Source of the DNA: JAVBKP01 sp031553975
GTDB lineage: Bacteria > Bacillota > Clostridia > Peptostreptococcales > Anaerovoracaceae
Assembly: GCA_031553975.1 (NCBI GenBank)
Contig: JAVBKP010000083.1
Coordinates: 1 to 15,349 of the forward strand
Direction of reading: 5' to 3'
DNA: 15,349 nt
Shown here: piece after piece, positions 7,064 to 13,866 of the stretch
Layout: each line of letters starts with the position of its first letter
Position numbering within the stretch: position 1 is the stretch's first letter
Notes under the pieces: generated by a model
The model's input: the letters and a program-made list of their open reading frames with translations, nothing else
Database searches by the model: none
Told to the model about the DNA's origin: nothing
Program-made: the position numbers and the translations under genes

Positions 7064-8287
7064 CTAAAACGCAAAATCACCATTTACAAATACTGGGATT
7101 TGTTTTCCGTCGGAGGTAATACCAACGATGGAAAGATCGCTAGTGCCGATCATAAAGTCTTCATGTACGATGGAATCGTTCATACCACGGGCAAACAGTT
7201 CATCTTCTGTGCGTTCAGCCACATCTAAGAATAGTGGGTATGCCCTACCATACGCCAAGTGACAGGAGGCGTTCTCATCAAACAAAGTGTTATAGAATAC
7301 AATATTCATTTCAGAAATAGGAGAGTGATACGGTACTAATGCCACTTCACCAAGAAAACGCGCACCAGCATCTGTATCGATGGATTTCATCAGATGATCA
7401 AGACCAGATTTGGCATCGGCTTCAACAATCTTACCATCTTTGAACACAAATCTAATACCTTCAACGGCATTGCCATTCACAATTAACGGTTTACTGCAAT
7501 ACACAGTACCATTCACACCATCTTTTTTTGGTAACGTGAAAATCTCCTCTGTTGGCATGTTCGCCACAAAGCTAACACCATTGCCAGCAGGCGATCCGCA
7601 AGCCTCCCACATATGCTTTTCAGGTAGATCTATGGTCAAATCTGTACCTAGAGAATTTTTGTATACCAACCTAGAAAAATTGTGATTGTTCAGAACATCG
7701 GCCCTTTTTTGTGCAGTAGCTACTTTGTCCTGCCAAGTTTTCACAGCACTACCATTAGATACATGGACAGAAGTTAAAATAGCATTCCAAAGCTTGCTGA
7801 TGGCGTCTTCAACGGGCACACCGGGGAATACTTTAGTAGCCCATTTTTCGGATGGAACAGACACCACACACCAAGGGAAATAATTAGCCATTTGCTTCGA
7901 CTGATAATCTTTCAAAGCAGCACCTCTAGCTTTTGCAAAACGCTGCATACGGCTTGGATCAACATCTTTTAGCAGTTCGGGATCTGTAGAGTCTACATAT
8001 ATGTAGCCAGACTGTTGCTCGCAATGCTCATTGAAAAACATCTGGAACCATTTAGGAAATTCATCAAAAACATCATCTTTTGCGTGAGAGTATCTTAAGA
8101 AATCCATCTCGTCATCGATCCAGCGCATGACTACCTCACGGCACCCGGCTTTATAAGCCTCTTTTGCTAGCATTCTTGCAAAATAAGCACGATCTACTTG
8201 ACAGCAAATAACCAATCTTTGATTGTCTTGCAAATTAACACCTACGCGAACAATAAGTTCAGCATACTCTTGTAATTTTTTGTCCAT
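7064..8287 (-). CDS. Aminopeptidase, peptidase family M29
   Basis: The 407-aa product matches M29 metallo-aminopeptidases (AmpS/AmpT/PepS type) in length and motifs. Likely metal ligands are E247 or E248 in NMPTEEIFT, E314 in FLGEVALV, H343 in SCHLAYGRAYP, and H375/D377 in HEDFMIG near the C terminus. The terminal segment (DGKQIPVFVNGDFAF) is also typical. The enzyme removes N-terminal residues from peptides in the cytoplasm. The start at 8287 is chosen over an in-frame ATG at 8329, which would overlap the upstream gene; an AAAGGA ribosome site lies just before 8287. It follows sfsA by 28 nt and is probably cotranscribed with it. It converges with the amino acid fermentation operon, and peptide breakdown would feed that pathway. 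Confidence 0.9.
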   Translation of the reverse strand: MDKKLQEYAELIVRVGVNLQDNQRLVICCQVDRAYFARMLAKEAYKAGCREVVMRWIDDEMDFLRYSHAKDDVFDEFPKWFQMFFNEHCEQQSGYIYVDSTDPELLKDVDPSRMQRFAKARGAALKDYQSKQMANYFPWCVVSVPSEKWATKVFPGVPVEDAISKLWNAILTSVHVSNGSAVKTWQDKVATAQKRADVLNNHNFSRLVYKNSLGTDLTIDLPEKHMWEACGSPAGNGVSFVANMPTEEIFTLPKKDGVNGTVYCSKPLIVNGNAVEGIRFVFKDGKIVEADAKSGLDHLMKSIDTDAGARFLGEVALVPYHSPISEMNIVFYNTLFDENASCHLAYGRAYPLFLDVAERTEDELFARGMNDSIVHEDFMIGTSDLSIVGITSDGKQIPVFVNGDFAF

Positions 8288-8315
8288 TTTTTTACCATCC
8301 TTTTCTATAATAAAT

Positions 8316-9023
8316 TTATTGTAAACCAAAGCAATCTATTTTATTGACCTCTAGTCTCACTTCAACAGGATTAGCTATTTTCAAGCTATCTGGTGTCACG
8401 TCACAATCAAATGCCAATATTTCAACACCACATTGATGAGCCTGTTTTAATGCATGGCCAAAGGCAGCGTGGGTTGTGATATTCGGGGTAAAATACTCGA
8501 CCCCTTTCATCTGAATCACAAAGATGACATAGGCATCAAAGCCTGCACTTTTGGCATCGCAAAGTTCCATTACATGCTTCACACCACGTTCAGTAGGTGC
8601 GTCAGGGAACATGACAATGCCATCCTCTTCCAAGGTGGCACCCTTCACTTCAATATATATCTTTTTTTGGGAAGTTTCAACATAAAAATCAAAACGAGAA
8701 CGACCATATGTGGATTCTGGTTTGATTTGAATTATATCGCTAAATAACGATGACAGGTATTCGCCTACTACTTTATTAGGCGCTTGGCTATCTATATTGA
8801 CCAATCGACCACTTTTCTCCACAGCGACTACAGAGTATTTTGTCTTTCTATTAGGATTCTCTGGGATTTCTAAATATGTTGTAACGCCAGGCAAAAACAA
8901 CTCTTTGCATCTACCAGTGTTCTTCACATGGCAGACTTCAAGTTGCCCATCCACTTCAACATGGGCCACAAACCTATTGGGCCTTGTCACAAATTTTCCT
9001 GTAGTTACCTTACCGTATTGCAT
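8316..9023 (-). CDS. sfsA: DNA/RNA nuclease SfsA (sugar fermentation stimulation protein family)
   Basis: The 235-aa product has the family signatures: CHVKNTGRCKELFLPG (about 31-46), SRFDFYVE, the nuclease-like YIEVKGATL, and FPDAPTERGVKHVMEL. Members have a PD-(D/E)XK-like nuclease fold and an N-terminal nucleic-acid-binding OB-like domain; the cellular role is uncertain, and the E. coli name comes from a maltose phenotype. The ATG at 9023 is preferred over one at 9107: GGAGGAGG lies 6 nt upstream of 9023, the length then matches the family, and the longer version would begin inside a terminator hairpin. It is first in a two-gene leftward unit with the M29 aminopeptidase. Confidence 0.93.
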   Translation of the reverse strand: MQYGKVTTGKFVTRPNRFVAHVEVDGQLEVCHVKNTGRCKELFLPGVTTYLEIPENPNRKTKYSVVAVEKSGRLVNIDSQAPNKVVGEYLSSLFSDIIQIKPESTYGRSRFDFYVETSQKKIYIEVKGATLEEDGIVMFPDAPTERGVKHVMELCDAKSAGFDAYVIFVIQMKGVEYFTPNITTHAAFGHALKQAHQCGVEILAFDCDVTPDSLKIANPVEVRLEVNKIDCFGLQ

Positions 9024-9060
9024 CAATTGCCTCCTCCTAAACCGTGCTATCAACATTAGT

Positions 9061-9089
9061 AGTATACCATAAAATCCAAAAAACAATAA
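9061..9089 (-). promoter_or_regulatory. Candidate proximal promoter of sfsA (P2)
   Basis: Minus strand: TTATTG (9089-9084), a 17-nt spacer, then TATACT (9066-9061). It lies just downstream of the leader terminator, so it would let sfsA be expressed independently of read-through. The -35 is weak and overlaps the terminator stem. Confidence 0.4.
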
Positions 9090-9116
9090 GGACATGTCCG
9101 AAAACATGCCTTATTG
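9078..9116 (-). terminator. Intrinsic terminator inside the sfsA leader
   Basis: On the minus strand a 13-bp stem with one bulged T (outer arms CAATAAGG/CCTTATTG, inner arms CATGT/ACATG, loop TTTCGG) is followed directly by six T residues (9083-9078). It stands 55 nt upstream of the sfsA start codon and points toward it, so it ends either a short RNA or an attenuated leader. Confidence 0.7.
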
Positions 9117-9184
9117 CATACAAATATTTTGTTAAGAAGAGACTTGTAGCCGAAAATCAGCTACAGAAACTGTAATTGTTTCTT
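9078..9184 (-). ncRNA. Candidate small RNA or attenuator leader upstream of sfsA
   Basis: A consensus promoter at 9219-9191 would start a transcript near 9184, and an intrinsic terminator ends at about 9078, defining an RNA of about 105 nt. It can fold into a 5' hairpin (AGAAAC/GTTTCT arms), a middle hairpin (GTAGCTGA/TCGGCTAC, one wobble, 3-nt loop, about 9149-9167) and the terminator hairpin. No convincing ORF lies in it. I do not recognise a known riboswitch or small RNA family. Either it is a free small RNA or it is a 5' leader controlling sfsA and the aminopeptidase by premature termination. Confidence 0.45.
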
Positions 9185-9190
9185 ATAGAT

Positions 9191-9219
9191 ACTATACAAC
9201 ATCGTTAAATATTTGTCAA
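9191..9219 (-). promoter_or_regulatory. Sigma-A promoter of the sfsA leader RNA (P1)
   Basis: Minus strand TTGACA (9219-9214), 17-nt spacer, TATAGT (9196-9191): perfect -35, one mismatch in the -10. It is the strongest leftward promoter in this intergenic region. Confidence 0.75.
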
Positions 9220-9243
9220 TAGACATTGATAAATATTTATCAA
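9206..9243. repeat. Direct repeats and an 18-bp palindrome between divergent promoters
   Basis: TAAATATTTGTCAA (9206-9219) and TAAATATTTATCAA (9230-9243) are 14-bp direct repeats with one mismatch, 24 nt apart. The second lies within a perfect 18-bp palindrome TTGATAAATATTTATCAA (9226-9243). The first covers the -35 of the leftward promoter and the second lies about 22 nt upstream of the rightward -35, so one dimeric regulator could control both directions. Confidence 0.45.
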
Positions 9244-9265
9244 ATTTTTATTTGGTAAAATACTC

Positions 9266-9296
9266 TTGACAAACAAAAAATATATGATAATATAAT
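9266..9296 (+). promoter_or_regulatory. Promoter of the SPFH gene
   Basis: A perfect TTGACA (9266-9271) precedes an AT-rich -10 region. TATAAT lies at 9291-9296, but with a long 19-nt spacer; AATATA at 9289-9294 would give 17 nt. The exact -10 is uncertain. Confidence 0.6.
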
Positions 9297-9334
9297 GATA
9301 TCAAAATGATATTACTTTGAAGGGGGAAATAATT

Positions 9335-10372
9335 ATGTCAGATTTAAACAAAGTGTTACAAACCGAGGAAAAAGTAGCAAAATCAACTAGCGGTATGGCA
9401 ATATTAATATTAGCAATTGCGCTAGAAATCGCCGCAACAGCAGGCATTGTTTTGTCAGCCATTTGGATGGATGATGGAATAGGAGGAGGCGTTGCTATAT
9501 TATTTATTCTCTGCTTGCTAGTGGCGGGTCTAATAGGACCACTTATGTTTGCAGGGCTTAAAGTGTTAGGACCTAATGAAGCATTGGTGCTTACATTGTT
9601 TGGTAAGTATTATGGTACATTAAAAGGGGCGGGGTACTTCTTTGTCAATCCGTTCACTGTGGGCAACAACCCAGGCCGTACCACCAATCTAAATGCGACT
9701 GCCAGTGGTGGGGAGAATGCTGCTAAAGGCGCGGCAGACATTTCAAATGTCAATTCTTGGGCCCAATATGCACAACTAAAGAATAAAAAACTTTCGCTAA
9801 AAGCCATGACTTTGAGCAGTGACAAGCAAAAGATCAATGACCAGCTAGGCAATCCAATCATCATTGGAATTGTAGTGATCTGGAGAGTGTCCAATACAGC
9901 CAAGGCGGTGTTCAACGTGGACAACTACAAAGAATTCCTTTCTATCCAGTGCGATTCAGCACTTAGAAACATCGTGCGCATGTATCCTTATGATGCATCA
10001 GAGGAAAACAATGAAAAATCACTTCGTGGCAGCAGTGACGAGATATCACAAAAATTAAAAGAGGCAATTCAAGAAAAAGTTGATATTTCGGGTCTTGAAA
10101 TCGTAGAGGCAAGAATTACACATTTATCCTACGCCCAAGAAATCGCTGCCGCTATGTTGCAACGTCAGCAAGCTTCTGCTATTATAGACGCGAGACAAAT
10201 GATCGTTGATGGTGCTGTAGGCATGGTAGAAATGGCTATAGCAAAACTTAGTGAAAGCCAATTGATTAATTTAGACGAGGAGAGAAAAGCGGCCATGGTC
10301 AGCAATTTGCTAGTGGTGCTTTGTGGCAATAAAGACGCCCAACCCATTGTGAACAGCGGTTCAATCTACTAA
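9335..10372 (+). CDS. SPFH (band 7/stomatin-type) domain membrane protein
   Basis: The 345-aa product has a short polar N terminus, two closely spaced hydrophobic segments (about residues 20-45 and 49-73), then an SPFH domain beginning around GPNEALVLTLFGKYYGTLKGAGYFFVNPF and including GNPIIIGIVVIWRV and the alanine- and glutamine-rich AQEIAAAMLQRQQASAIIDARQ helix typical of band-7 proteins. It should assemble as membrane-bound oligomers facing the cytoplasm; its specific role is unknown. AGGGGG lies 8 nt before the ATG at 9335; an in-frame TTG at 9317 has no such site. It is followed 58 nt later by a small ribbon-helix-helix protein, a pairing I recall from other Firmicutes and probably a single functional unit. 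Confidence 0.88.
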   Translation: MSDLNKVLQTEEKVAKSTSGMAILILAIALEIAATAGIVLSAIWMDDGIGGGVAILFILCLLVAGLIGPLMFAGLKVLGPNEALVLTLFGKYYGTLKGAGYFFVNPFTVGNNPGRTTNLNATASGGENAAKGAADISNVNSWAQYAQLKNKKLSLKAMTLSSDKQKINDQLGNPIIIGIVVIWRVSNTAKAVFNVDNYKEFLSIQCDSALRNIVRMYPYDASEENNEKSLRGSSDEISQKLKEAIQEKVDISGLEIVEARITHLSYAQEIAAAMLQRQQASAIIDARQMIVDGAVGMVEMAIAKLSESQLINLDEERKAAMVSNLLVVLCGNKDAQPIVNSGSIY

Positions 10373-10430
10373 ACTACTGTGAGCAGTTATAAGTATACAA
10401 TAATATATTATGGAAAAGAGAGGCAAAAAC

Positions 10431-10595
10431 ATGGAAAACAAAGACAAAGATAAAAAGCAGATTCCACTGCGCCTCTCTACTTCCCTTTGGAAAGAATTAT
10501 CAGCATGGGCGGAGGACGATTTTCGTTCCATCAACGGGCAGATAGAGTATCTTCTCACAGAGTCTGTCAAAAAACGCAAGTCCAAGGAAAAGTAG
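10431..10595 (+). CDS. Arc-type ribbon-helix-helix protein
   Basis: A 54-aa basic protein with the Arc/MetJ-type fold: strand KKQIPLRLSTSLWKELSAWA followed by a second helix DDFRSINGQIEYLLTESV and a lysine-rich tail. Such dimers normally bind DNA through the paired N-terminal strands. The ATG at 10431 is preferred over one at 10410 because GAGAGG lies 7 nt upstream of it; the longer form adds MEKRGKN. No terminator separates it from the SPFH gene, so the two are probably cotranscribed. It may autoregulate the pair or work with the SPFH protein; no toxin-like partner is visible. Confidence 0.75.
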   Translation: MENKDKDKKQIPLRLSTSLWKELSAWAEDDFRSINGQIEYLLTESVKKRKSKEK

Positions 10596-10620
10596 TAAAT
10601 TACCACGTATGCTCCATTGC

Positions 10621-10656
10621 TTTACTTCAATAGCCCGTCATGTTAAAATATTAACA
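10621..10656 (+). promoter_or_regulatory. Candidate promoter with overlapping dyad, MerR-fusion gene
   Basis: TTTACT (10621-10626), 17-nt spacer, TAAAAT (10644-10649). A short dyad TGTTAA-N4-TTAACA (10641-10656) overlaps the -10, a layout suited to autoregulation. The leader would be about 75 nt. Confidence 0.4.
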
Positions 10657-10731
10657 ACACACTTATTCTGAAATATGGCAAGTGTATATTCATCTAATTA
10701 TTTTTTGACATGATTGCTAAAGGAGAAGACA

Positions 10732-11964
10732 ATGAGAATCGGTGAATTTTCTTTGAAACATGGCATCACCCAAGATGCGGTTCGGCATTATTTGGACATG
10801 GGCTTGCTTGTTGCTGAGAAAAAATATGGGCAATACAAATTCGTCGAAGCGGATAGTAGAGATCTAGAAAAAATCATCGAACTTAAGCAGATGGATTTTT
10901 CTTTAACTGAAATACAAAAAATCCTTATGATTCAGCGGCTGAGTGGTGCAAATACTGATGTGTTTCGCAACCTGTACATGTCTTTTTTAGTTGAAAAGAA
11001 AAAAGCAGTAGAAAAGGAAATGGAAAAATACAGCAAAAGCAACGACTTTCTAAACGATATAATCAGTAAAATTAAAATTGAAAAATTAACCACTTTGCAA
11101 GAATTAGGTTTTCCCATTGCAGCTTTGGATCTTTTAGAATGTCCTAAATGCCAGCGACCACTCAGTGTATCAGAGGGCAAGATAGCTAAAAACATGATTA
11201 TGGATGCCAACATTCATTGCGAATGTGAGTATCAAGCAGTGATCGAAAACGGGGTATATATTGACAAAGAGTCTGTACGCAAGAAAATGATTAATGGAAG
11301 GGCAGTACCCACAAAAGAAGAGTATTTGGCTTCCGCCTCCCATGATCACGTGAATTTTCTCTACAAGGGGATAACATCCCTAATTGAGTTTGTCAATGAT
11401 TTTGCTAAGGAGCCTCAATATATTATGGAACTAGATAGCTGCGTAGGATTTTTTCTGCAACAGTATATAAAATATCTTCCAACCAATTCTACATATATCC
11501 TCATTGATTACGATTTAGACAGAATCGTTCAATTAAAAAAAGATTTGGAAATGTATTGCAAGCACAAGAAAATTATATTTCTCTGCTGTGACTTTCATCG
11601 ATTGCCCATTAGGAAAGAGTCTATAGATGTCATCGTTGATTATGGCGTGACAAAGGTGTACGCACAAGAGACAGGTGGGCTGTTGCTGGACAAAGCGCTA
11701 CCATTATTAAAGCAAGATGGGATTTATACCACTTCATTTACCTACTTTGGTCCAAATTCAAAGGGGAATTTCAAGCTATTTGAAAACGTACTAGATTTTG
11801 TTAACAAAGAAAAAATGTTGGAGATGCTTTACAAATCCAACCTTGAAGCAATCAAGATGAAACATATAGGACCTAATTTTGAAGACAATCCATACAACAC
11901 TGATTTGAAGGGGATGGAGCTTTACCAGGTGGCATATGCAGGATGGAAAAGAGTAGTAGAGTGA
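10732..11964 (+). CDS. MerR-family regulator fused to a zinc ribbon and a methyltransferase-like domain
   Basis: The 410-aa product starts with a MerR winged HTH (MRIGEFSLKHGITQDAVRHYLDMG, about 1-70), followed by a charged helical stretch (about 85-120), then a four-cysteine ribbon (C137, C140, C163, C165; CPKC and CEC) ending in AVIENGVY, like the Trm112/RlmA-type ribbon preceding methyltransferases. Residues about 225-405 resemble a class I SAM-dependent methyltransferase: MELDSCVGFFLQQY in place of motif I, an acidic strand end YILIDYDLDRI, and CDFHRLPIRKESIDVIVDYG. Motif I lacks the usual GxGxG, so SAM binding or catalysis may be altered. The ATG at 10732 follows AAAGGAGA. Target and substrate are unknown; it is a single-gene unit closed by a terminator. 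Confidence 0.8.
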   Translation: MRIGEFSLKHGITQDAVRHYLDMGLLVAEKKYGQYKFVEADSRDLEKIIELKQMDFSLTEIQKILMIQRLSGANTDVFRNLYMSFLVEKKKAVEKEMEKYSKSNDFLNDIISKIKIEKLTTLQELGFPIAALDLLECPKCQRPLSVSEGKIAKNMIMDANIHCECEYQAVIENGVYIDKESVRKKMINGRAVPTKEEYLASASHDHVNFLYKGITSLIEFVNDFAKEPQYIMELDSCVGFFLQQYIKYLPTNSTYILIDYDLDRIVQLKKDLEMYCKHKKIIFLCCDFHRLPIRKESIDVIVDYGVTKVYAQETGGLLLDKALPLLKQDGIYTTSFTYFGPNSKGNFKLFENVLDFVNKEKMLEMLYKSNLEAIKMKHIGPNFEDNPYNTDLKGMELYQVAYAGWKRVVE

Positions 11965-11979
11965 TTAACAAAGAGCAAT

Positions 11980-12016
11980 AAAAACCTCGGGTCAACCCGA
12001 GGTTTTTGGGTTTTTT
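11980..12016 (+). terminator. Rho-independent terminator of the MerR-fusion gene
   Basis: A perfect 12-bp stem (arms 11980-11991 and 11996-12007, core CCTCGGG/CCCGAGG) with TCAA loop, then a second T-run at 12011-12016. Confidence 0.9.
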
Positions 12017-12041
12017 ACAGTTAATTTGCCAAAGCATAAGC

Positions 12042-12070
12042 TTGACATGGTCATGACACTTGCGTGTAAA
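12042..12070 (+). promoter_or_regulatory. Promoter of the LysM-flavoprotein gene
   Basis: TTGACA (12042-12047), 17-nt spacer, TGTAAA (12065-12070); TAAAAT at 12067-12072 is an alternative -10 with a 19-nt spacer. Initiation near 12077 leaves a leader of about 60 nt. Confidence 0.6.
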
Positions 12071-12092
12071 ATGCTAGTGAATGCTAAGAACA

Positions 12093-12112
12093 TGTGTGAT
12101 CTGAATCGCACA
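12093..12112. promoter_or_regulatory. Dyad in the leader of the LysM-flavoprotein gene
   Basis: TGTGTGAT and ATCGCACA flank a 4-nt CTGA, with 7 of 8 positions complementary and the eighth a wobble. It contains TGTGA-N6-TCGCA, close to a Crp/Fnr-type site, downstream of the predicted start point. It could be a repressor site or simply an mRNA hairpin. Confidence 0.3.
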
Positions 12113-12137
12113 GACAAATTATTCAAGGAGGTAAATC

Positions 12138-13781
12138 ATGAAAAAAAAGGTTCTAAGTTTATTTTTGGTGGCAGCACTTACAATGACAAGTGCTTCTTTC
12201 GCATTTGCTGACAGTATTCACACTGTTCAGCCAGGTGAAGCATTATGGAAAATTGCCCAAAAGTACAACACTACATGGCAAAAGTTAGCAGAAGCTAACA
12301 ACCTGAAAAATCCTAATTTAATCGTCCCAGGGCAAAAAATAAAAGTCGGGGGTGAACAATCTGCTTTACCAACAACATCGTCTACTTCAAGTAGCAACAG
12401 TCAATATCAAAATGAAGTGACCACAGATATAGTTGTTGTAGGTGCAGGCGGTACTGGACTAGCCGCCGCTGCATCGGCATATCAAAATGGTGCAGATGTT
12501 ATTGTTTTGGAAAAGCTGGCCGCGGCAGGGGGATCCACAGCCCGTTCAGGCGGAGGTATAGGAGCTACCAACACACGTTTTCAAAGGGAAGCAGGCATTG
12601 TGGATTCAAAAGCCTCTTGGATGACTTTGTGGAAAGAGCGTCAAAGTACAAGCAATCCTACAAGCAAATATCCTGACTACAACAGAGTAGACAAATTCAT
12701 GGATGAAGCTGTTGTTACTACAGAATGGTTAGTGGATGATATTGGACATCAGTACAGTGCTGTAACAGGCTATGGAATGGATCCAGAAAAAAGACTTCAC
12801 TTTCCTAAGGATGTAGGGACGTTAAAAAGTGGGGCAGCCTTAATCAAAAATATTGAAAATTATGTCAAAGGCAAAGGCGTTAAAATTTTATTTGAAACAC
12901 CGGCTACTGAGCTAATCGTCGATGGGGCAGGCAATGTAGTTGGCGTTATTGCACAAAGCAAGAGTGGCAAAATAAAAATCAATGCCAAAAAGACGATTCT
13001 TGCAGCAGGCGGCTTTGCAAAAAATGAAGAACTTTTAAAGCGGTTTACCCCAAGAATGGCAGGCACAGCGGCCATGAGTTTGGCAGCGGCAGGCAGCAAT
13101 GGTGACGGTATTGTGATGGCAGAAAACGCAGGAGCCGCCCTATATGAAGACCCATGGGTTATCGGATTGGGCATAAGTGCCAAAGTGGCTGGTTCAGATT
13201 CAATTATGATGGATTGGAGCAAACTTTATGTCAATGAAAAGGGCGAACGTTTTGTCAACGAACAAACCCATTACGCTCTTGCAACAAATAAAGTGGCACA
13301 ACAGCAAACACCATGGCTGATTCTTGATACAACCAAAGCCAATGAAAACCTTATAAAAGCCATTGATGGTGCTATGCCAACAACAGAGGTAGTAAAAGCC
13401 AATAGCCTTGAAGAGTTAGCCAAAGCCATGGGTGTACCGGCAGATACTTTTGTTAAAACCATGAATACCTACAATGACGGGGCGGCTAAAGGCGTGGATG
13501 CTATGGGTAAAGAGAAGCAGTATTTGGTATCCGTTGCAAGTGCTCCATACTATGCAATGAAAATATACCCTAAAACCATGGGAACCATCGGTGGCGTTAA
13601 AACCGATGAAAATTACCGTGTATTACGTGCAGACGGTACAGTTATCAACAATCTGTATGCAGGCGGAGAGAATGCAAATAGAAGCATCTACAATCAAGTC
13701 TATATGTCTGGTAGTGCTGCTCAATATGCAATCACAAGCGGACGCTTAGCAGGGGAACACGCTGCAAAAAATTTAAAATAG
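12138..13781 (+). CDS. Secreted LysM-domain FAD-dependent oxidoreductase (fumarate reductase flavoprotein superfamily)
   Basis: The 547-aa product has a Sec signal peptide (KKK, hydrophobic core, likely cleavage after FAFA at 24), one LysM domain (about 26-70: HTVQPGEALWKIAQKYN...NPNLIVPGQKIKV), a Ser/Thr-rich linker (about 75-90) and an FAD_binding_2 domain with GAGGTG (102-107), E125 ending the second strand, and GGSTARSGGG. LysM binds peptidoglycan, so it should be a wall-associated extracellular flavoenzyme. In soluble fumarate reductases two Arg and two His form the active site; here GERFVNE (R371) and NANRS (R515) keep the arginines, but the HTMGG histidine is replaced in PKTMGTIGGV (479-487) and the HPT histidine region reads DPWVIGLG. 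Fumarate is therefore an unlikely substrate. There is no FMN-binding domain or heme motif. AAGGAGG precedes the ATG. Confidence 0.87.
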   Translation: MKKKVLSLFLVAALTMTSASFAFADSIHTVQPGEALWKIAQKYNTTWQKLAEANNLKNPNLIVPGQKIKVGGEQSALPTTSSTSSSNSQYQNEVTTDIVVVGAGGTGLAAAASAYQNGADVIVLEKLAAAGGSTARSGGGIGATNTRFQREAGIVDSKASWMTLWKERQSTSNPTSKYPDYNRVDKFMDEAVVTTEWLVDDIGHQYSAVTGYGMDPEKRLHFPKDVGTLKSGAALIKNIENYVKGKGVKILFETPATELIVDGAGNVVGVIAQSKSGKIKINAKKTILAAGGFAKNEELLKRFTPRMAGTAAMSLAAAGSNGDGIVMAENAGAALYEDPWVIGLGISAKVAGSDSIMMDWSKLYVNEKGERFVNEQTHYALATNKVAQQQTPWLILDTTKANENLIKAIDGAMPTTEVVKANSLEELAKAMGVPADTFVKTMNTYNDGAAKGVDAMGKEKQYLVSVASAPYYAMKIYPKTMGTIGGVKTDENYRVLRADGTVINNLYAGGENANRSIYNQVYMSGSAAQYAITSGRLAGEHAAKNLK

Positions 13782-13786
13782 CAATA

Positions 13787-13824
13787 AAAAAACTGCACGA
13801 TGGATAAAAATCGTGCAGTTTTTT
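13787..13824. terminator. Bidirectional terminator between the flavoprotein and DUF1349 genes
   Basis: A perfect 15-bp stem (arms 13787-13801 and 13810-13824, core ACTGCACGAT) with an 8-nt loop, A-rich at its left base and T-rich at its right base, so it serves both convergent genes. Confidence 0.88.
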
Positions 13825-13866
13825 CTATTATATTTCCTTGTGTGGTCTTGCTTTGTAGTTTGCTTA

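Noticed and set aside
9024..9107. N-terminal extension of SfsA with a hydrophobic segment (MFSDMSLLFFGFYG...)
   Set aside because: It would start inside the leader terminator stem, has no ribosome site, and makes SfsA longer than its family; the 9023 start has GGAGGAGG.
9335..10595. SPFH/ribbon-helix-helix pair as a classical toxin-antitoxin system
   Set aside because: The small protein looks like an antitoxin-type DNA binder, but the partner is a large two-helix membrane SPFH protein with no toxin motif.
12095..12110. TGTGA-N6-TCGCA as a true Crp/Fnr activator site
   Set aside because: One half-site is imperfect and it lies downstream of the predicted transcription start, where activation is unlikely; kept only as a generic dyad.
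12026..12211. 61-codon rightward frame before the LysM flavoprotein
   Set aside because: It lies across the promoter and leader and overlaps the signal-peptide region of the real gene in another frame, with no ribosome site.
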